A DNA stretch of 64,000 bases. Source: Streptacidiphilus sp. PB12-B1b (GTDB lineage: Bacteria > Actinomycetota > Actinomycetes > Streptomycetales > Streptomycetaceae). The stretch spans positions 6,076,001 to 6,140,000 of the forward strand of contig NZ_CP048405.1 of NCBI RefSeq assembly GCF_014084125.1. Direction: 5' to 3'. Of the stretch, positions 34,742 through 43,639 are shown in pieces. The first letter of the stretch is position 1, and each line of letters starts with the position of its first letter. The position numbers and the translations under genes were made by a program. The notes under the pieces are model-generated. The model saw nothing but the letters and a program-made list of their open reading frames with translations, ran no database searches and was not told the origin of the DNA.

Positions 34742-36127
34742 TCAGGCGCTGATGACGGTGACCTCGCCGATGCCCAGCTCCTTGACCGGGCCGGAGATGG
34801 CGGCCGCGTCGCCGACCAGGACGGTGACCAGGCGGTCCGGCGGGAAGGCCGCGGCGACGGCGGCCGTGGCCTGCGCGGTGGTGGTCTCCGCCAGGCGGCG
34901 GTAGGTCTGCGCCTGGTAGTCGTCCGGCAGGCCCTGCTCGACCTGGTCGCCCAGGGTGGAGCAGACCGCGGCGGCGGTCTCGTACCGCAGCGGGGCCACA
35001 CCGACGAGGTTCTGCACGGCGACGTCGCGCTCCTCATCGGTGAGCCCCTCGGCGGCGAGGGCGCGCAGGATCGTCCAGGTGTCGGCCAGCGCCGGTCCGG
35101 TGGACTCGGTGTCGACCGAGCCGGAGATGGCGAGCATGGCCCGGCCGCTGCCGTCCGGCGCCGAGCGCAGCGGCTGGGCGAAGGCCCGGACGCCGTAGGT
35201 GTAGCCCTTCTCCTCGCGCAGCACCCGGTCCAGCCGCGAGGTGAGGGTGCCGCCGAGGCAGTAGGTGCCGAGGATCTGCGCGGCCCAGGCCGGGTCGTGC
35301 CGGTCGGGGCCGACCCGGCCGATGAGCAGCTGGGTCTGCACCGAGCCGGGGCGGTCGACGATGACGACCCGGCCGGTGTCGTCGGCGGTGACGGCTCCGG
35401 CGACGGAGGCCTCGGCCGGGCTGCCGGTCCAGGCGCCGAGGGTGTCGGCGAGCACCGCGTCGAAGTCCACCGCGGAGAAGTCGCCGACGATGACGACGGT
35501 GGCCGTCGCCGGGCGGACGTGCGCGGCGTAGAAGTCGGCGACCGCCGCGCGGTCGATGCCCTTGACCGTGTCGGCGGTGCCGGCCCGGGGCCGGGAGATC
35601 CGGTCGGCGGCGTCGAACAGCTCGCCGTAGAGCGCGAACGCGGCGCGCCGGGAGGGGTTGGCCAGCTCGTGGACGATCTCGTCCAGCCGGTTGGCGACCA
35701 GCCGCTCGATCTCGTCGGCGGGCAGCGCCGGGGCGCGCACCGCGTCGGCGAGCAGCCGCAGGCCGCGCTCGGTGCGGGAGGCCGGGACCTCCAGCGAGAT
35801 CCGCAGCGCGGTGTGGTCGGCGTGGGCGTCCAGGGTGGCCCCGGCGCGCTCCAGTTCGGCGGCGAACTCCTCGGCGGTCATCGTCTCGGTGCCTTCGGAG
35901 AAGGCCCGGGCGAGGATGGTCGCCACGCCGTCCAGACCGGCCGGTTCGGCGGCGAGCGGGGCGTCCAGCAGCAGGTCGACGGCGACGAGCTTCTGCCCGG
36001 GGCGGTCGCAGCGCAGCACGGTCAGCCCGTTGGGCAGGGTGCTGCGGGTGGGCGCGGGGAACGCCCAGGGGGTCGCCGGGCCCGGCTCGGGGCGGGGATG
36101 GAACGTCATGGCGGGGGTGATGGTCAT
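34742..36127 (-). CDS. M16 peptidase-like protein, non-catalytic subunit
   Basis: This 461-residue insulinase (M16) family protein has two M16 half-domains, but the HxxEH zinc motif is absent at the position where LLLDAPLAAEPAGLDGVATILARAFSEGTE appears. It keeps a C-terminal EEKGYTYGVRAF, the Arg/Tyr-type substrate-binding element of the non-catalytic subunit. It overlaps the upstream catalytic M16 gene by ATGA, so the pair should be made together and act as a heterodimer, as in other M16B peptidases. There is no signal peptide. The substrate is unknown; processing or clearance of short peptides is typical for the family. Confidence 0.9.
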   Translation of the reverse strand: MTITPAMTFHPRPEPGPATPWAFPAPTRSTLPNGLTVLRCDRPGQKLVAVDLLLDAPLAAEPAGLDGVATILARAFSEGTETMTAEEFAAELERAGATLDAHADHTALRISLEVPASRTERGLRLLADAVRAPALPADEIERLVANRLDEIVHELANPSRRAAFALYGELFDAADRISRPRAGTADTVKGIDRAAVADFYAAHVRPATATVVIVGDFSAVDFDAVLADTLGAWTGSPAEASVAGAVTADDTGRVVIVDRPGSVQTQLLIGRVGPDRHDPAWAAQILGTYCLGGTLTSRLDRVLREEKGYTYGVRAFAQPLRSAPDGSGRAMLAISGSVDTESTGPALADTWTILRALAAEGLTDEERDVAVQNLVGVAPLRYETAAAVCSTLGDQVEQGLPDDYQAQTYRRLAETTTAQATAAVAAAFPPDRLVTVLVGDAAAISGPVKELGIGEVTVISA

Positions 36128-37497
36128 GCGTGGACATCCTCATCGGCGTCGTCGGAAACGGCTGCGGCGGCATCGGCGTCTTCGGCGTCGTCGCCGTCGT
36201 CGGGGACGGACGGCTCGTAGGTGAGCACGACGCGGTTGTCCGGTGTCAGGAACCGTGCGGCGACGGCCTGCACCTCCTCGGCGGTGACGTCCAGGACCTT
36301 GTCCAGGGCCGAGTTCAGCAGCTTGGGGTCGCCGAACAGCACGGCGTAGCGGCACAGCTCGTCGGCGCGGCCGTTGACCGTGTCGAGGCGGTCCAGCCAC
36401 TCACGCTCGATCTGCGCCTGGGCGCGCTCCAGCTCCTCCGGGGTGGGGCCCTCGGCGGCGAAGCGGGCCAGCTCCTCGTCGACGGCGGCCTCGACCGAGG
36501 CCAGCGAGGCGTCGCCGGAGGTCTTGGCGTCGAGCCAGCCCAGCGAGGGCGCACCGGCCAGCCGCAGCAGCCCGAATCCGGCGGTGACGGCGCTGCGGTC
36601 GCGCCGCACCAGGCGGTTGTAGAGACGGCTGGACTCGCCCGTGCCGAGGATGGTGAGCGCCAGGTCGGCGGCGTCGGCCTCGCGGGTGCCGTCCAGCGGC
36701 AGCGGGTACACGGCCATCATCGCCCGCGAGGGGACCTCCTCGACCAGGTGCTCGCGCAGCGGCGCCGAGCCGTCCCGGACGATGGTGGAGCCGTCGCGCG
36801 GCGGGCGCTTGCCGTCGTGCCCGGGGATGGAGCCGAAGTACTTCTCGATCCAGGCGAGGGTCTGCTCGGGGTCGATGTCGCCGACGACGGCCAGCACCGC
36901 GTTGTTGGGCGCGTAGTAGGTGGTGAAGAACTCCTGCGCGTCGGCGAGGGTGGCCGCGTCGAGGTCCGCCATCGAGCCGATGGGCGTGTGGTGGTAGGGG
37001 TGACCGTCCGGGAAGGCCATGGCGACCAGCCGCTCGAAGGACGTCCCGTACGGCACGTTGTCGTAGCGCTGGCGGCGCTCGTTCTTGACGACGGCGCGCT
37101 GGTTGTCGAGGCCGGTGAGGTCGAGCGAGCTGAGCAGCGAGCCCATCCGGTCGGCCTCCAGCCACAGCGCGAGCTCCACCTGGTGGGCCGGCATGGTCTC
37201 GAAGTAGTTGGTGCGTTCGAAGCTGGTGGTGCCGTTGAGCGAGCCGCCGGCGGCCTGGATCAGCTCGAAGTGGCCGTTCCCGGGCACGGACGCCGAGCCC
37301 TGGAACATCAGGTGCTCGAAGAGGTGGGCCAGGCCGGTACGGCCCTTGACCTCGTGCCGGGAACCGACGTCGTACCAGAGGCACACCGCCGCGACCGGGG
37401 TGAGATGGTCCTCGGAGAGCACCACGCGCAACCCGTTGCCCAGGGTGTGCTCGCTGACGACGAATCCGTTGGTGGAACTGGGGGCCTGGTCGGCCAT
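36124..37497 (-). CDS. M16 zinc metallopeptidase, catalytic subunit
   Basis: This 457-residue M16 peptidase has an intact inverted zinc motif HLFEH (residues 58-62) followed by the downstream Glu ligand region. YFETMPAHQVELALWLEADRM and NERRQRYDN are also typical. The tail is highly acidic (DDGDDAEDADA). The ATG at 37497 begins MADQAPSSTNGFVVSEHTLGN; the frame is open far upstream but the extra residues look non-coding. It forms a two-gene operon with the non-catalytic subunit, overlapping by four bases, and is divergent from parC across 280 bp. Confidence 0.92.
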   Translation of the reverse strand: MADQAPSSTNGFVVSEHTLGNGLRVVLSEDHLTPVAAVCLWYDVGSRHEVKGRTGLAHLFEHLMFQGSASVPGNGHFELIQAAGGSLNGTTSFERTNYFETMPAHQVELALWLEADRMGSLLSSLDLTGLDNQRAVVKNERRQRYDNVPYGTSFERLVAMAFPDGHPYHHTPIGSMADLDAATLADAQEFFTTYYAPNNAVLAVVGDIDPEQTLAWIEKYFGSIPGHDGKRPPRDGSTIVRDGSAPLREHLVEEVPSRAMMAVYPLPLDGTREADAADLALTILGTGESSRLYNRLVRRDRSAVTAGFGLLRLAGAPSLGWLDAKTSGDASLASVEAAVDEELARFAAEGPTPEELERAQAQIEREWLDRLDTVNGRADELCRYAVLFGDPKLLNSALDKVLDVTAEEVQAVAARFLTPDNRVVLTYEPSVPDDGDDAEDADAAAAVSDDADEDVHA

Positions 37498-37777
37498 CCG
37501 CTCTCGTCCTTCCGGTCGGTTGCTGCTCGGATCTTCATTGTGCTGCAACGAGCGAGACGGCCGGACAGTGCTGGAGGGCGCGACCGAATCCGGATTGTCG
37601 GTCCCAGGGTCCAGAATGGGTGCCGTCGCACGTCCCGTCCCGCTTGTCCGAACCATGTCCGTACTCCGCCGTCTGTATTCCGCCGCCCGTACACCGCCGT
37701 GTCGGCCGGCCGCACGCCGTCCGTAGTCTCGTACCCGCCTGTATTCGCATCTGTAATCGCAAGGGAGCGCCGCCGCG

Positions 37778-40228
37778 ATGGCCCGCCGCAGTTCGCAGAC
37801 ACCACCGCCAGAGGATTTCGAGGAGCGCATCCTCGACATCGACGTCGTGGACGAGATGCAGGGCTCCTTCCTGGAGTACGCCTACTCGGTGATCTACTCC
37901 CGGGCCCTGCCCGACGCCCGCGACGGCCTCAAGCCCGTCCACCGCAGGGTGCTGTACCAGGCCAACGAGATGGGCCTGCGCCCGGACCGCGGGTACGTCA
38001 AGAGCGCGCGCGTGGTGGGCGAGGTGATGGGCCGGCTGCACCCGCACGGCGACGCGTCCATCTACGACACCCTGGTGCGGCTGGCGCAGCCGTTCTCGAT
38101 GCGCCTGCCGCTGATCGACGGCCACGGCAACTTCGGCTCGCTGGGCAACGACGACCCGCCGGCCGCGATGCGCTACACCGAGTCCAGGCTGACGGCCGCG
38201 TCGATGGCGATGGTGGAGTCCATCGACGAGGACACCGTCGACTTCGCCCCCAACTACGACGGCAGCGAGCAGGAGCCCGGCGTCCTGCCGTCGGCCTTCC
38301 CGAACCTGCTGGTCAACGGCGCGACCGGGATCGCCGTGGGCATGGCGACCAACATGCCGCCGCACAACCTGGGCGAGGTGGTGGCCGCCGCCCGGCACCT
38401 GATCAAGCATCCGGGGGCGGACCTCGACACGCTGATGCGCTTCATCCCCGGCCCGGACCTGCCCACCGGCGGCCGGATCGTGGGCCTGGCCGGCATCAGG
38501 GACGCGTACGAGAACGGCCGCGGCACCTTCAAGATCCGCGCCAAGGTGACGGTCGAGGACGTCACGCCGCGCCGCAAGGGCCTGGTCGTCACCGAGCTGC
38601 CGTTCAACGTCGGCCCGGAGAAGGTCATCTCGAAGATCAAGGACCTGGTCAACGCGAAGAAGCTGCAGGGCATCTCCGACGTCAAGGACCTCACCGACCG
38701 CTCGCACGGCCTGCGCCTGGTCATCGAGGTCAAGAACGGCTTCGTGCCGGAGGCCCTGCTGGAGCAGCTCTACAAGCTGACGCCGATGGAGGAGTCCTTC
38801 GGCATCAACAACGTGGCGCTGGTGGACGGCCAGCCGCTGACGCTGGGCCTGAAGGAGCTGCTGGAGGTCTACGTCGACCACCGCTTCGAGGTCGTCCGGC
38901 GCCGCTCCGAGTTCCGCCGCACCAAGCGCCAGGACCGGCTGCACCTGGTCGAGGGCCTGCTGGTGGCGCTGCTGGACATCGACGCGGTGATCGCCGTGAT
39001 CCGCGGCAGCGACAACACCGCGATGGCCAAGGAGCGCCTGATGGAGCGCTTCGGGCTGTCCGAGACGCAGACCGTCTACATCCTGGATACCCCGCTGCGC
39101 CGGCTGACCCGCTTCGACCAGGTCGAGCTGGAGGCCGAGCAGGACCGGCTGCGGGCCGAGATCACCGAGCTGTCGGAGATCCTGGAGTCGGACACCGTGC
39201 TGCGCAAGCTGGTGTCGGACGAACTCGCGGCCGTCTCCAAGAAGTTCGGCACCGAGCGGCGCACGGTGCTGCTGGAGTCCGGCGCCGTCGCCGTCGCCTC
39301 GGTCCCGCTGGAGGTCGCCGACGACCCGTGCCGGGTGCTGCTCTCCTCGACCGGCCTGCTGGCCCGCACCGCCGACGCGGTGCAGGCGGTGGACGCCGAG
39401 GGCGGCCGGACCAGGCACGACGTGGTCGTGTCGGCGGTGGCGGCCACCGCCCGGGCCGACATCGGCGCGGTCACCACCGCCGGGCGGGTGCTGCGGCTGC
39501 CGGTGATCGACCTGCCGTCGCTTCCGCCCAGCTCCAGCGCGCCCAACCTGTCCGGCGGCGCCCAGGTGTCGGAGTTCCTCAAGCTGGACGCCGGTGAGAA
39601 GGTGCTGGCGCTGACCAGCCTGGACGAGTCCTCGCCGGGCCTGGCGCTCGGCACCGAGCAGGGCATCGTCAAGCGGGTCGTCCCCGACTGGCCTGAGAAC
39701 AAGGACGAGTTCGAGGTCATCGCGCTGAAGGACGGCGACCGGCTGGTCGGCGCGGTGGAGCTGCGCACCGGCGAGGAGGAGCTGGTGTTCATCACCACCG
39801 ATGCCCAACTGCTGCGCTTCCAGGCGTCGCAGGTGCGGCCGCAGGGGCGTCCGGCGGGCGGCATGGCCGGTATCAAGCTGGGCGAGGGGGCGCGGGTGCT
39901 GTCCTTCACCGCGGTCGACCCCTCGGTGGACGCGGTGGTGGTCACCGTCGCCGGGGCTGCCGAGACCCTGGACGGCCTGGCGCTGAGCACCGCCAAGGCC
40001 ACGCCGTTCGACCAGTACCCGCGCAAGGGCCGGGCCACCGGCGGGGTCCGCTGCCAGCGGTTCCTCAAGGGCGAGAGCGCCCTGGTGCTGGCCTGGGCCG
40101 GGGCCGCGCCCGCCCGGGCGGCCACGGCCAACGGCTCCCCGGCCGAGCTGCCGGGCCGCGACCCGCGCCGCGACGGCTCGGGCGTGCCGCTGGCGAAGGA
40201 GATCGCCGCGGTCGCCGGACCGGCCTGA
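37778..40228 (+). CDS. parC: DNA topoisomerase IV subunit A
   Basis: This 816-residue type IIA topoisomerase A subunit cuts and rejoins DNA to decatenate chromosomes together with ParE. The breakage-reunion domain starts GSFLEYAYSVIYSRALPDARDGLKPVHRR, with RVVGEVMGRLHPHGDASIYDTLVR and the active-site Tyr in MRYTESRL. The C-terminal beta-pinwheel (about 500-816) lacks a clear GyrA box, and the gene is separate from gyrBA, which favours topoisomerase IV over gyrase. ParE is encoded 10 kb away in this window. The ATG at 37778 follows AAGGGAG. Members have also been annotated as gyrA2. Confidence 0.92.
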   Translation: MARRSSQTPPPEDFEERILDIDVVDEMQGSFLEYAYSVIYSRALPDARDGLKPVHRRVLYQANEMGLRPDRGYVKSARVVGEVMGRLHPHGDASIYDTLVRLAQPFSMRLPLIDGHGNFGSLGNDDPPAAMRYTESRLTAASMAMVESIDEDTVDFAPNYDGSEQEPGVLPSAFPNLLVNGATGIAVGMATNMPPHNLGEVVAAARHLIKHPGADLDTLMRFIPGPDLPTGGRIVGLAGIRDAYENGRGTFKIRAKVTVEDVTPRRKGLVVTELPFNVGPEKVISKIKDLVNAKKLQGISDVKDLTDRSHGLRLVIEVKNGFVPEALLEQLYKLTPMEESFGINNVALVDGQPLTLGLKELLEVYVDHRFEVVRRRSEFRRTKRQDRLHLVEGLLVALLDIDAVIAVIRGSDNTAMAKERLMERFGLSETQTVYILDTPLRRLTRFDQVELEAEQDRLRAEITELSEILESDTVLRKLVSDELAAVSKKFGTERRTVLLESGAVAVASVPLEVADDPCRVLLSSTGLLARTADAVQAVDAEGGRTRHDVVVSAVAATARADIGAVTTAGRVLRLPVIDLPSLPPSSSAPNLSGGAQVSEFLKLDAGEKVLALTSLDESSPGLALGTEQGIVKRVVPDWPENKDEFEVIALKDGDRLVGAVELRTGEEELVFITTDAQLLRFQASQVRPQGRPAGGMAGIKLGEGARVLSFTAVDPSVDAVVVTVAGAAETLDGLALSTAKATPFDQYPRKGRATGGVRCQRFLKGESALVLAWAGAAPARAATANGSPAELPGRDPRRDGSGVPLAKEIAAVAGPA

Positions 40229-40247
40229 CCGGTTCCTCCCACCGGCC

Positions 40248-40282
40248 CGGCCCGCACACCCCCGTGCGCCGGGCCGGGCCGA
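40248..40282. terminator. Terminator region between parC and the siderophore synthetase
   Basis: CCGGCCCGGCC with CGCAC on the left and GTGCG with GGCCGGGCC on the right form a GC-rich stem with a small bulge, about 20 bases after parC stops. The same stretch blends into a 20-bp tandem repeat. Confidence 0.6.
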
Positions 40283-40316
40283 GCTGCGCCGGGCCGGGCC
40301 GGGCTGCGCCGGGCCC
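40265..40316. repeat. 20-bp tandem repeat after parC
   Basis: TGCGCCGGGCCGGGCCGAGC and an almost identical second copy (40265-40284, 40285-40304) are followed by a 12-base partial copy. All lie between convergent genes. Confidence 0.7.
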
Positions 40317-40336
40317 GTGGGCGTGGAGCCGGGCCG

Positions 40337-41884
40337 TCAGCGCGGGGCCGCCAGCGGGTTGGGCAGCGGGGTGTACGCGGAGTCCCCGCCGTCCGCGTCC
40401 AGCCAGCGCAGCAGCAGGTTGGTCTTGGCCGGGACGGTCGGGGCGGCCAGCAGCTCGGCGACCTCCGGCTGGTCGCCCCAGCGGGCGAAGACCTCGCGGG
40501 CCGACGGCCACAGCTCCCCCGCCACGGACGGGCACTGCTCGGCCACCGCCCCGGCGATCTCCAGCAGATGGTTGGTCACCAGGCAGTACACCAGCCGCTG
40601 CCAGCCGTAGTCGGCCGGGACGCCGGGGGTGGGGGCGTCCGGGCCGAGGCTCGCCAGCAGCGCGGCATGCCGCTCCGCCACCAGCTTGACGCCCTCGTGG
40701 TCGCGGAAGACGGCGCGGTCCGGGTAGCCCTCCCGGTCCATGCCGACCAGGACGTTCTGCAGGTGGCACTCCAGCACCACCCCGTGCCGGGCGTAGGCGT
40801 GCAGCACCGGGGGCACGACCTGCTCGACGTAGCGCCGCCACCACTCCAGCGCCCGGCCGGGCGCCGCTCCGTCGAGCGGGCTGCCGGGGAAGCCCTCGCT
40901 GAGCCCGGCGGAGAGCAGCGGGCGCGGGCCCGGGCCGAAGCCGTCCCGCAGCAGCACCGCGAACGCCTCGTGGTCGTCCTCGCCGCCGGGGCCGGTGAGC
41001 GTGCGGTAGCCCCGGTCGGCCAGCATGGAGGCGGTCGGCGGTCCGTCCGCGAACGCCTTGGCGACCAGCTCGTCGATCGGCTCCAGCCAGCGCAGGTCGC
41101 GCAGCCACAGCCGGCGGATGTCGTTGGTGACCCGCACGTCCAGGCTGAACTTCAGCGCCAGGTCGTGGTCGGGCAGGTACACCGTGCGCAGCGAGGAGGT
41201 GGCCCAGGCGCGCTCGCGGGTCGCTCCCAGCCGCAGTACCCGGCCGTCGCGCAGGGCGGGCCGGTCCCCGAGCAGCTCCAGCTGCCAGGGGTGGGCGGGC
41301 AGCACCCGGTACCCGGCCGGGGCGCGGTCGCCCCAGAGGCCGTCCAGCGCGGCGGTGTCGCCCGCCCCGGCCAGCAGTTCCTCCGGCACGCCGAGCAGTT
41401 GCAGCGGGAAGGCGGCGCCCGCCTCCGGCGCGTACGGCAGCCAGCTCTGCGGCGGGCCGCCACCGCGGGTCTTCGGCGCGGGGTGGTGGCGGTGCCCGGC
41501 GAGCAGCGCCTGCTCGGACCGCAGGTACGGGTCGGCGCCGGGGGCGCTCTGCCCGCCCCGGGCCCGCAGGACGGCGGCGGCGACGTCCCGGCTGTCGCGG
41601 ATCTCCTCCGGCAGCAGCCGGTTGTCCACCCCGGTGCGGGCCCGCAGCTCGCGGCAGGCCAGCTGCACCAGGCCGTCCAGGTCCAGCGGGCGCCAGCCGT
41701 CGGCGGTGGACAGCTCCGGGTGCGCGGGCCGGCGGCCTTCGCGGACCCGGAACCGCTCCCCGGCCGCCGGGAGCAGATACGCTGCCCCCTCGGGCCGCGC
41801 CAGCTCACGGATCAGGCAGTTCAGCACCGCCGTCATGGTGAGGGCGTCCGCCCGGCTGCTCGTCTCGTCCACAGGATCAGTCAC
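40337..41884 (-). CDS. IucA/IucC family NIS siderophore synthetase
   Basis: This 515-residue NRPS-independent siderophore synthetase adenylates a carboxylate such as citrate or succinyl-hydroxamate and joins it to an amine or hydroxylamine. Motifs include LLAGHRHHPAPKTRGG, VLPAHPWQLELL, TSSLRTVYLPDHDLALKFSLDVRVTNDIR and, in the C-terminal FhuF-like part, RHGVVLECHLQNVLVGM. The GTG at 41884 has AAGGGGG six bases upstream; the frame open further upstream is non-coding. It is divergent from a second, frameshifted synthetase across 78 bp. No decarboxylase or N-hydroxylase gene is linked, so the product cannot be predicted. Confidence 0.9.
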   Translation of the reverse strand: MTDPVDETSSRADALTMTAVLNCLIRELARPEGAAYLLPAAGERFRVREGRRPAHPELSTADGWRPLDLDGLVQLACRELRARTGVDNRLLPEEIRDSRDVAAAVLRARGGQSAPGADPYLRSEQALLAGHRHHPAPKTRGGGPPQSWLPYAPEAGAAFPLQLLGVPEELLAGAGDTAALDGLWGDRAPAGYRVLPAHPWQLELLGDRPALRDGRVLRLGATRERAWATSSLRTVYLPDHDLALKFSLDVRVTNDIRRLWLRDLRWLEPIDELVAKAFADGPPTASMLADRGYRTLTGPGGEDDHEAFAVLLRDGFGPGPRPLLSAGLSEGFPGSPLDGAAPGRALEWWRRYVEQVVPPVLHAYARHGVVLECHLQNVLVGMDREGYPDRAVFRDHEGVKLVAERHAALLASLGPDAPTPGVPADYGWQRLVYCLVTNHLLEIAGAVAEQCPSVAGELWPSAREVFARWGDQPEVAELLAAPTVPAKTNLLLRWLDADGGDSAYTPLPNPLAAPR

Positions 41885-41962
41885 GGAACGCCCCCTTCGT
41901 CGGAATTCGCTGAGAGCTCCGTCCGCGATCACACCGCGCACACGCAGGGTAGGAGTCAGCTC

Positions 41963-43614
41963 ATGCCTCACCATATGCGTCCCCAGGAATCCGCTGTCGC
42001 CACCGAGTTGCAGGCGCTGCGGCCGGAGCTGGCCGAGGGGTTCGCCGCAGCGCTGCCGGGTGCCAGGGCGGCGGTGCTGGCCAGGCTCTGGCGCGCGCTG
42101 CTGTTCGAGCGGCAGCTGGCCGAGGCCGTCCCCGAGCGGCTGCGCGGTCTGTTGCAGGGGCCCCCGGCGCACGCGTACGACGTGGGCGCTCCGCGCTCCG
42201 GCGGGGGCGTGCGGCTGGCCGGGCGGGAGATCGCCCACCCCGCCGAGCTGCTGGCGGCGCTGGAGCTGCCCGGCAGCTCCGGCCTGGTCGCCGAGCTGGA
42301 CCACAGCGTGGCCTCGCTGGCGCTCTCCCGCGCCGGGAGCAGCGGCGCGGCGCTCGGCCCGGCGGCGGGCCGGGAGTCCGGCCCGGGCCTGGTCGGCCAC
42401 GAGCAGAGCGTGGTGGACGGGCACCCCTACCACCCCTGCTGCCGCAGCCGCCCCGGCTTCACCGTCGCCGACCAGCTGGCCTACGCGCCCGAGCACCGGC
42501 AGCGGGTGCCGCTGGGCCTGGTCGCGGTGGACTCCGCGGACTGCCTCGCCGTCGGCGACTGGCCGCAGGCGCTGCGGGACGGCGACCGGCTGCTGCTGCC
42601 GACGCACCCGTGGCAGCTGCGCGAGGTCCTGCCGGGCCTCGGCTTCGCCGGGACCGGGGAGAGCCTGCCGGCGCAGCCGCTGATGGCGGTGCGCACGCTG
42701 GCCCCGGTGGACGGCGGCCCGCACCTGAAGACCTCGCTGTCGCTGCGGATGACCTCGGCCGTGCGGGACATCTCCGGCGAGTCGGTGGTCAACAGCGCGC
42801 CGCTGTCCGCGCTGCTGGAGGAGGTGTGCGCCCGGCTCGGCGGCGGGCTGCTGGTCACCCGCAACCTGGCGGCGGCGAGCGCGCTGCTGCCGGGCGGCGC
42901 GCCGAGCCGGGATCTGGCGGTGCTGGTCCGGGAGTCCCCCGAGGTGTACGCCGGGCCGGGCGAGCAGGTGGTGCCGCTGGCCGCCCTCGCCGAGCACCCG
43001 GCGACCGTGGCCGGTCCGGCGGGGGCCGATCCGGCGGCGGGGGCCGATCCGGCCGACTGGCTGCGCGCCTTCGCCGCGCTGGCCTGGACGCCGCTGCTGC
43101 GGCTGCTGTCCTGGGGGTGGCGCTGGAGGCCCACGGACAGAACCTGCTGGTCGTGCTGGACCGGCGGCGGCGCCCGCTGCGGCTGGTCTACCGGGATCTC
43201 GCGGACGTCCGGGTGAGCCGGCGGCGGCTGGACGCCCAGGGAATCCGCCCGGCCGCGCTGGCCGTCCTCGGCGGGCACGTGCTGGAGGACGATCCGGTGG
43301 CGCTGCGCCGCAAGCTGTTCGGCTCGCTGCTGGGCGGCACCTTCAGCGCCCTGGTCTCGGCCCTGGGCCGGGGCGACCGCGACCGGGAGGCACTGCTGTG
43401 GGCGGCAGTCACCGATGAGGCAGAAGTGGCGGCCAAAGAGGTGTTGTCCGCCGAGGACGGGCAGGCGCTGCTGTGGGAGGCACTGCCGGCGAAGGCCCTG
43501 ACCGCAATGCGGCTGTCCGGCCGGCCCCCGGGCGACGAGTGGACGCAGCTGCCGAACCCGCTGATGGGCGGGGCGGCAGAACCGGCAATTTGGGGGCTCC
43601 GTGAATCCATCTAG
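41963..43614 (+). pseudogene. IucA/IucC family NIS siderophore synthetase, frameshifted
   Basis: This is a second NIS synthetase, about 550 residues if repaired. The N-terminal four-fifths is read in one frame, with LVGHEQSVVDGHPYHPCCRSRPG, LPTHPWQLREVLPG and KTSLSLRMTSAVRDISGES. At the five-G run 43113-43117 the frame breaks: the original frame leaves homology and stops at 43216. The other frame continues with VALEAHGQNLLVVLDRRRRPLRLVYRDL and ends at 43614. One missing G explains it; sequencing error, true mutation, or -1 slippage on the G run are all possible. The ATG at 41963 has GGAG eight bases upstream. The organism has an intact divergent paralogue. Confidence 0.85.
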
Positions 43615-43617
43615 GGA

Positions 43618-43634
43618 AAGTAAGGCTAACCTTT
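43618..43634. promoter_or_regulatory. Iron box (DmdR/IdeR-type) overlapping a promoter
   Basis: AAGTAAGGCTAACCTTT contains the AGGCTAACCT core of actinobacterial iron boxes. TAACCT (43627-43632) could itself be the -10 hexamer, placing the start of transcription at the GTG of the ferredoxin-like gene at 43640. Iron-loaded repressor would thus block it. Confidence 0.65.
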
Positions 43635-43639
43635 CCAAT

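Noticed and set aside
34742-36127. Second M16 gene as a degraded peptidase.
   Set aside because: It lacks HxxEH but keeps the conserved C-terminal element and overlaps the catalytic gene, as normal for the non-catalytic half of a heterodimer.
36130-39597. A 1155-codon rightward frame opposite the M16 gene and into parC.
   Set aside because: It is antisense to the M16 peptidase and out of frame with parC; its composition is typical of GC-rich shadow frames.
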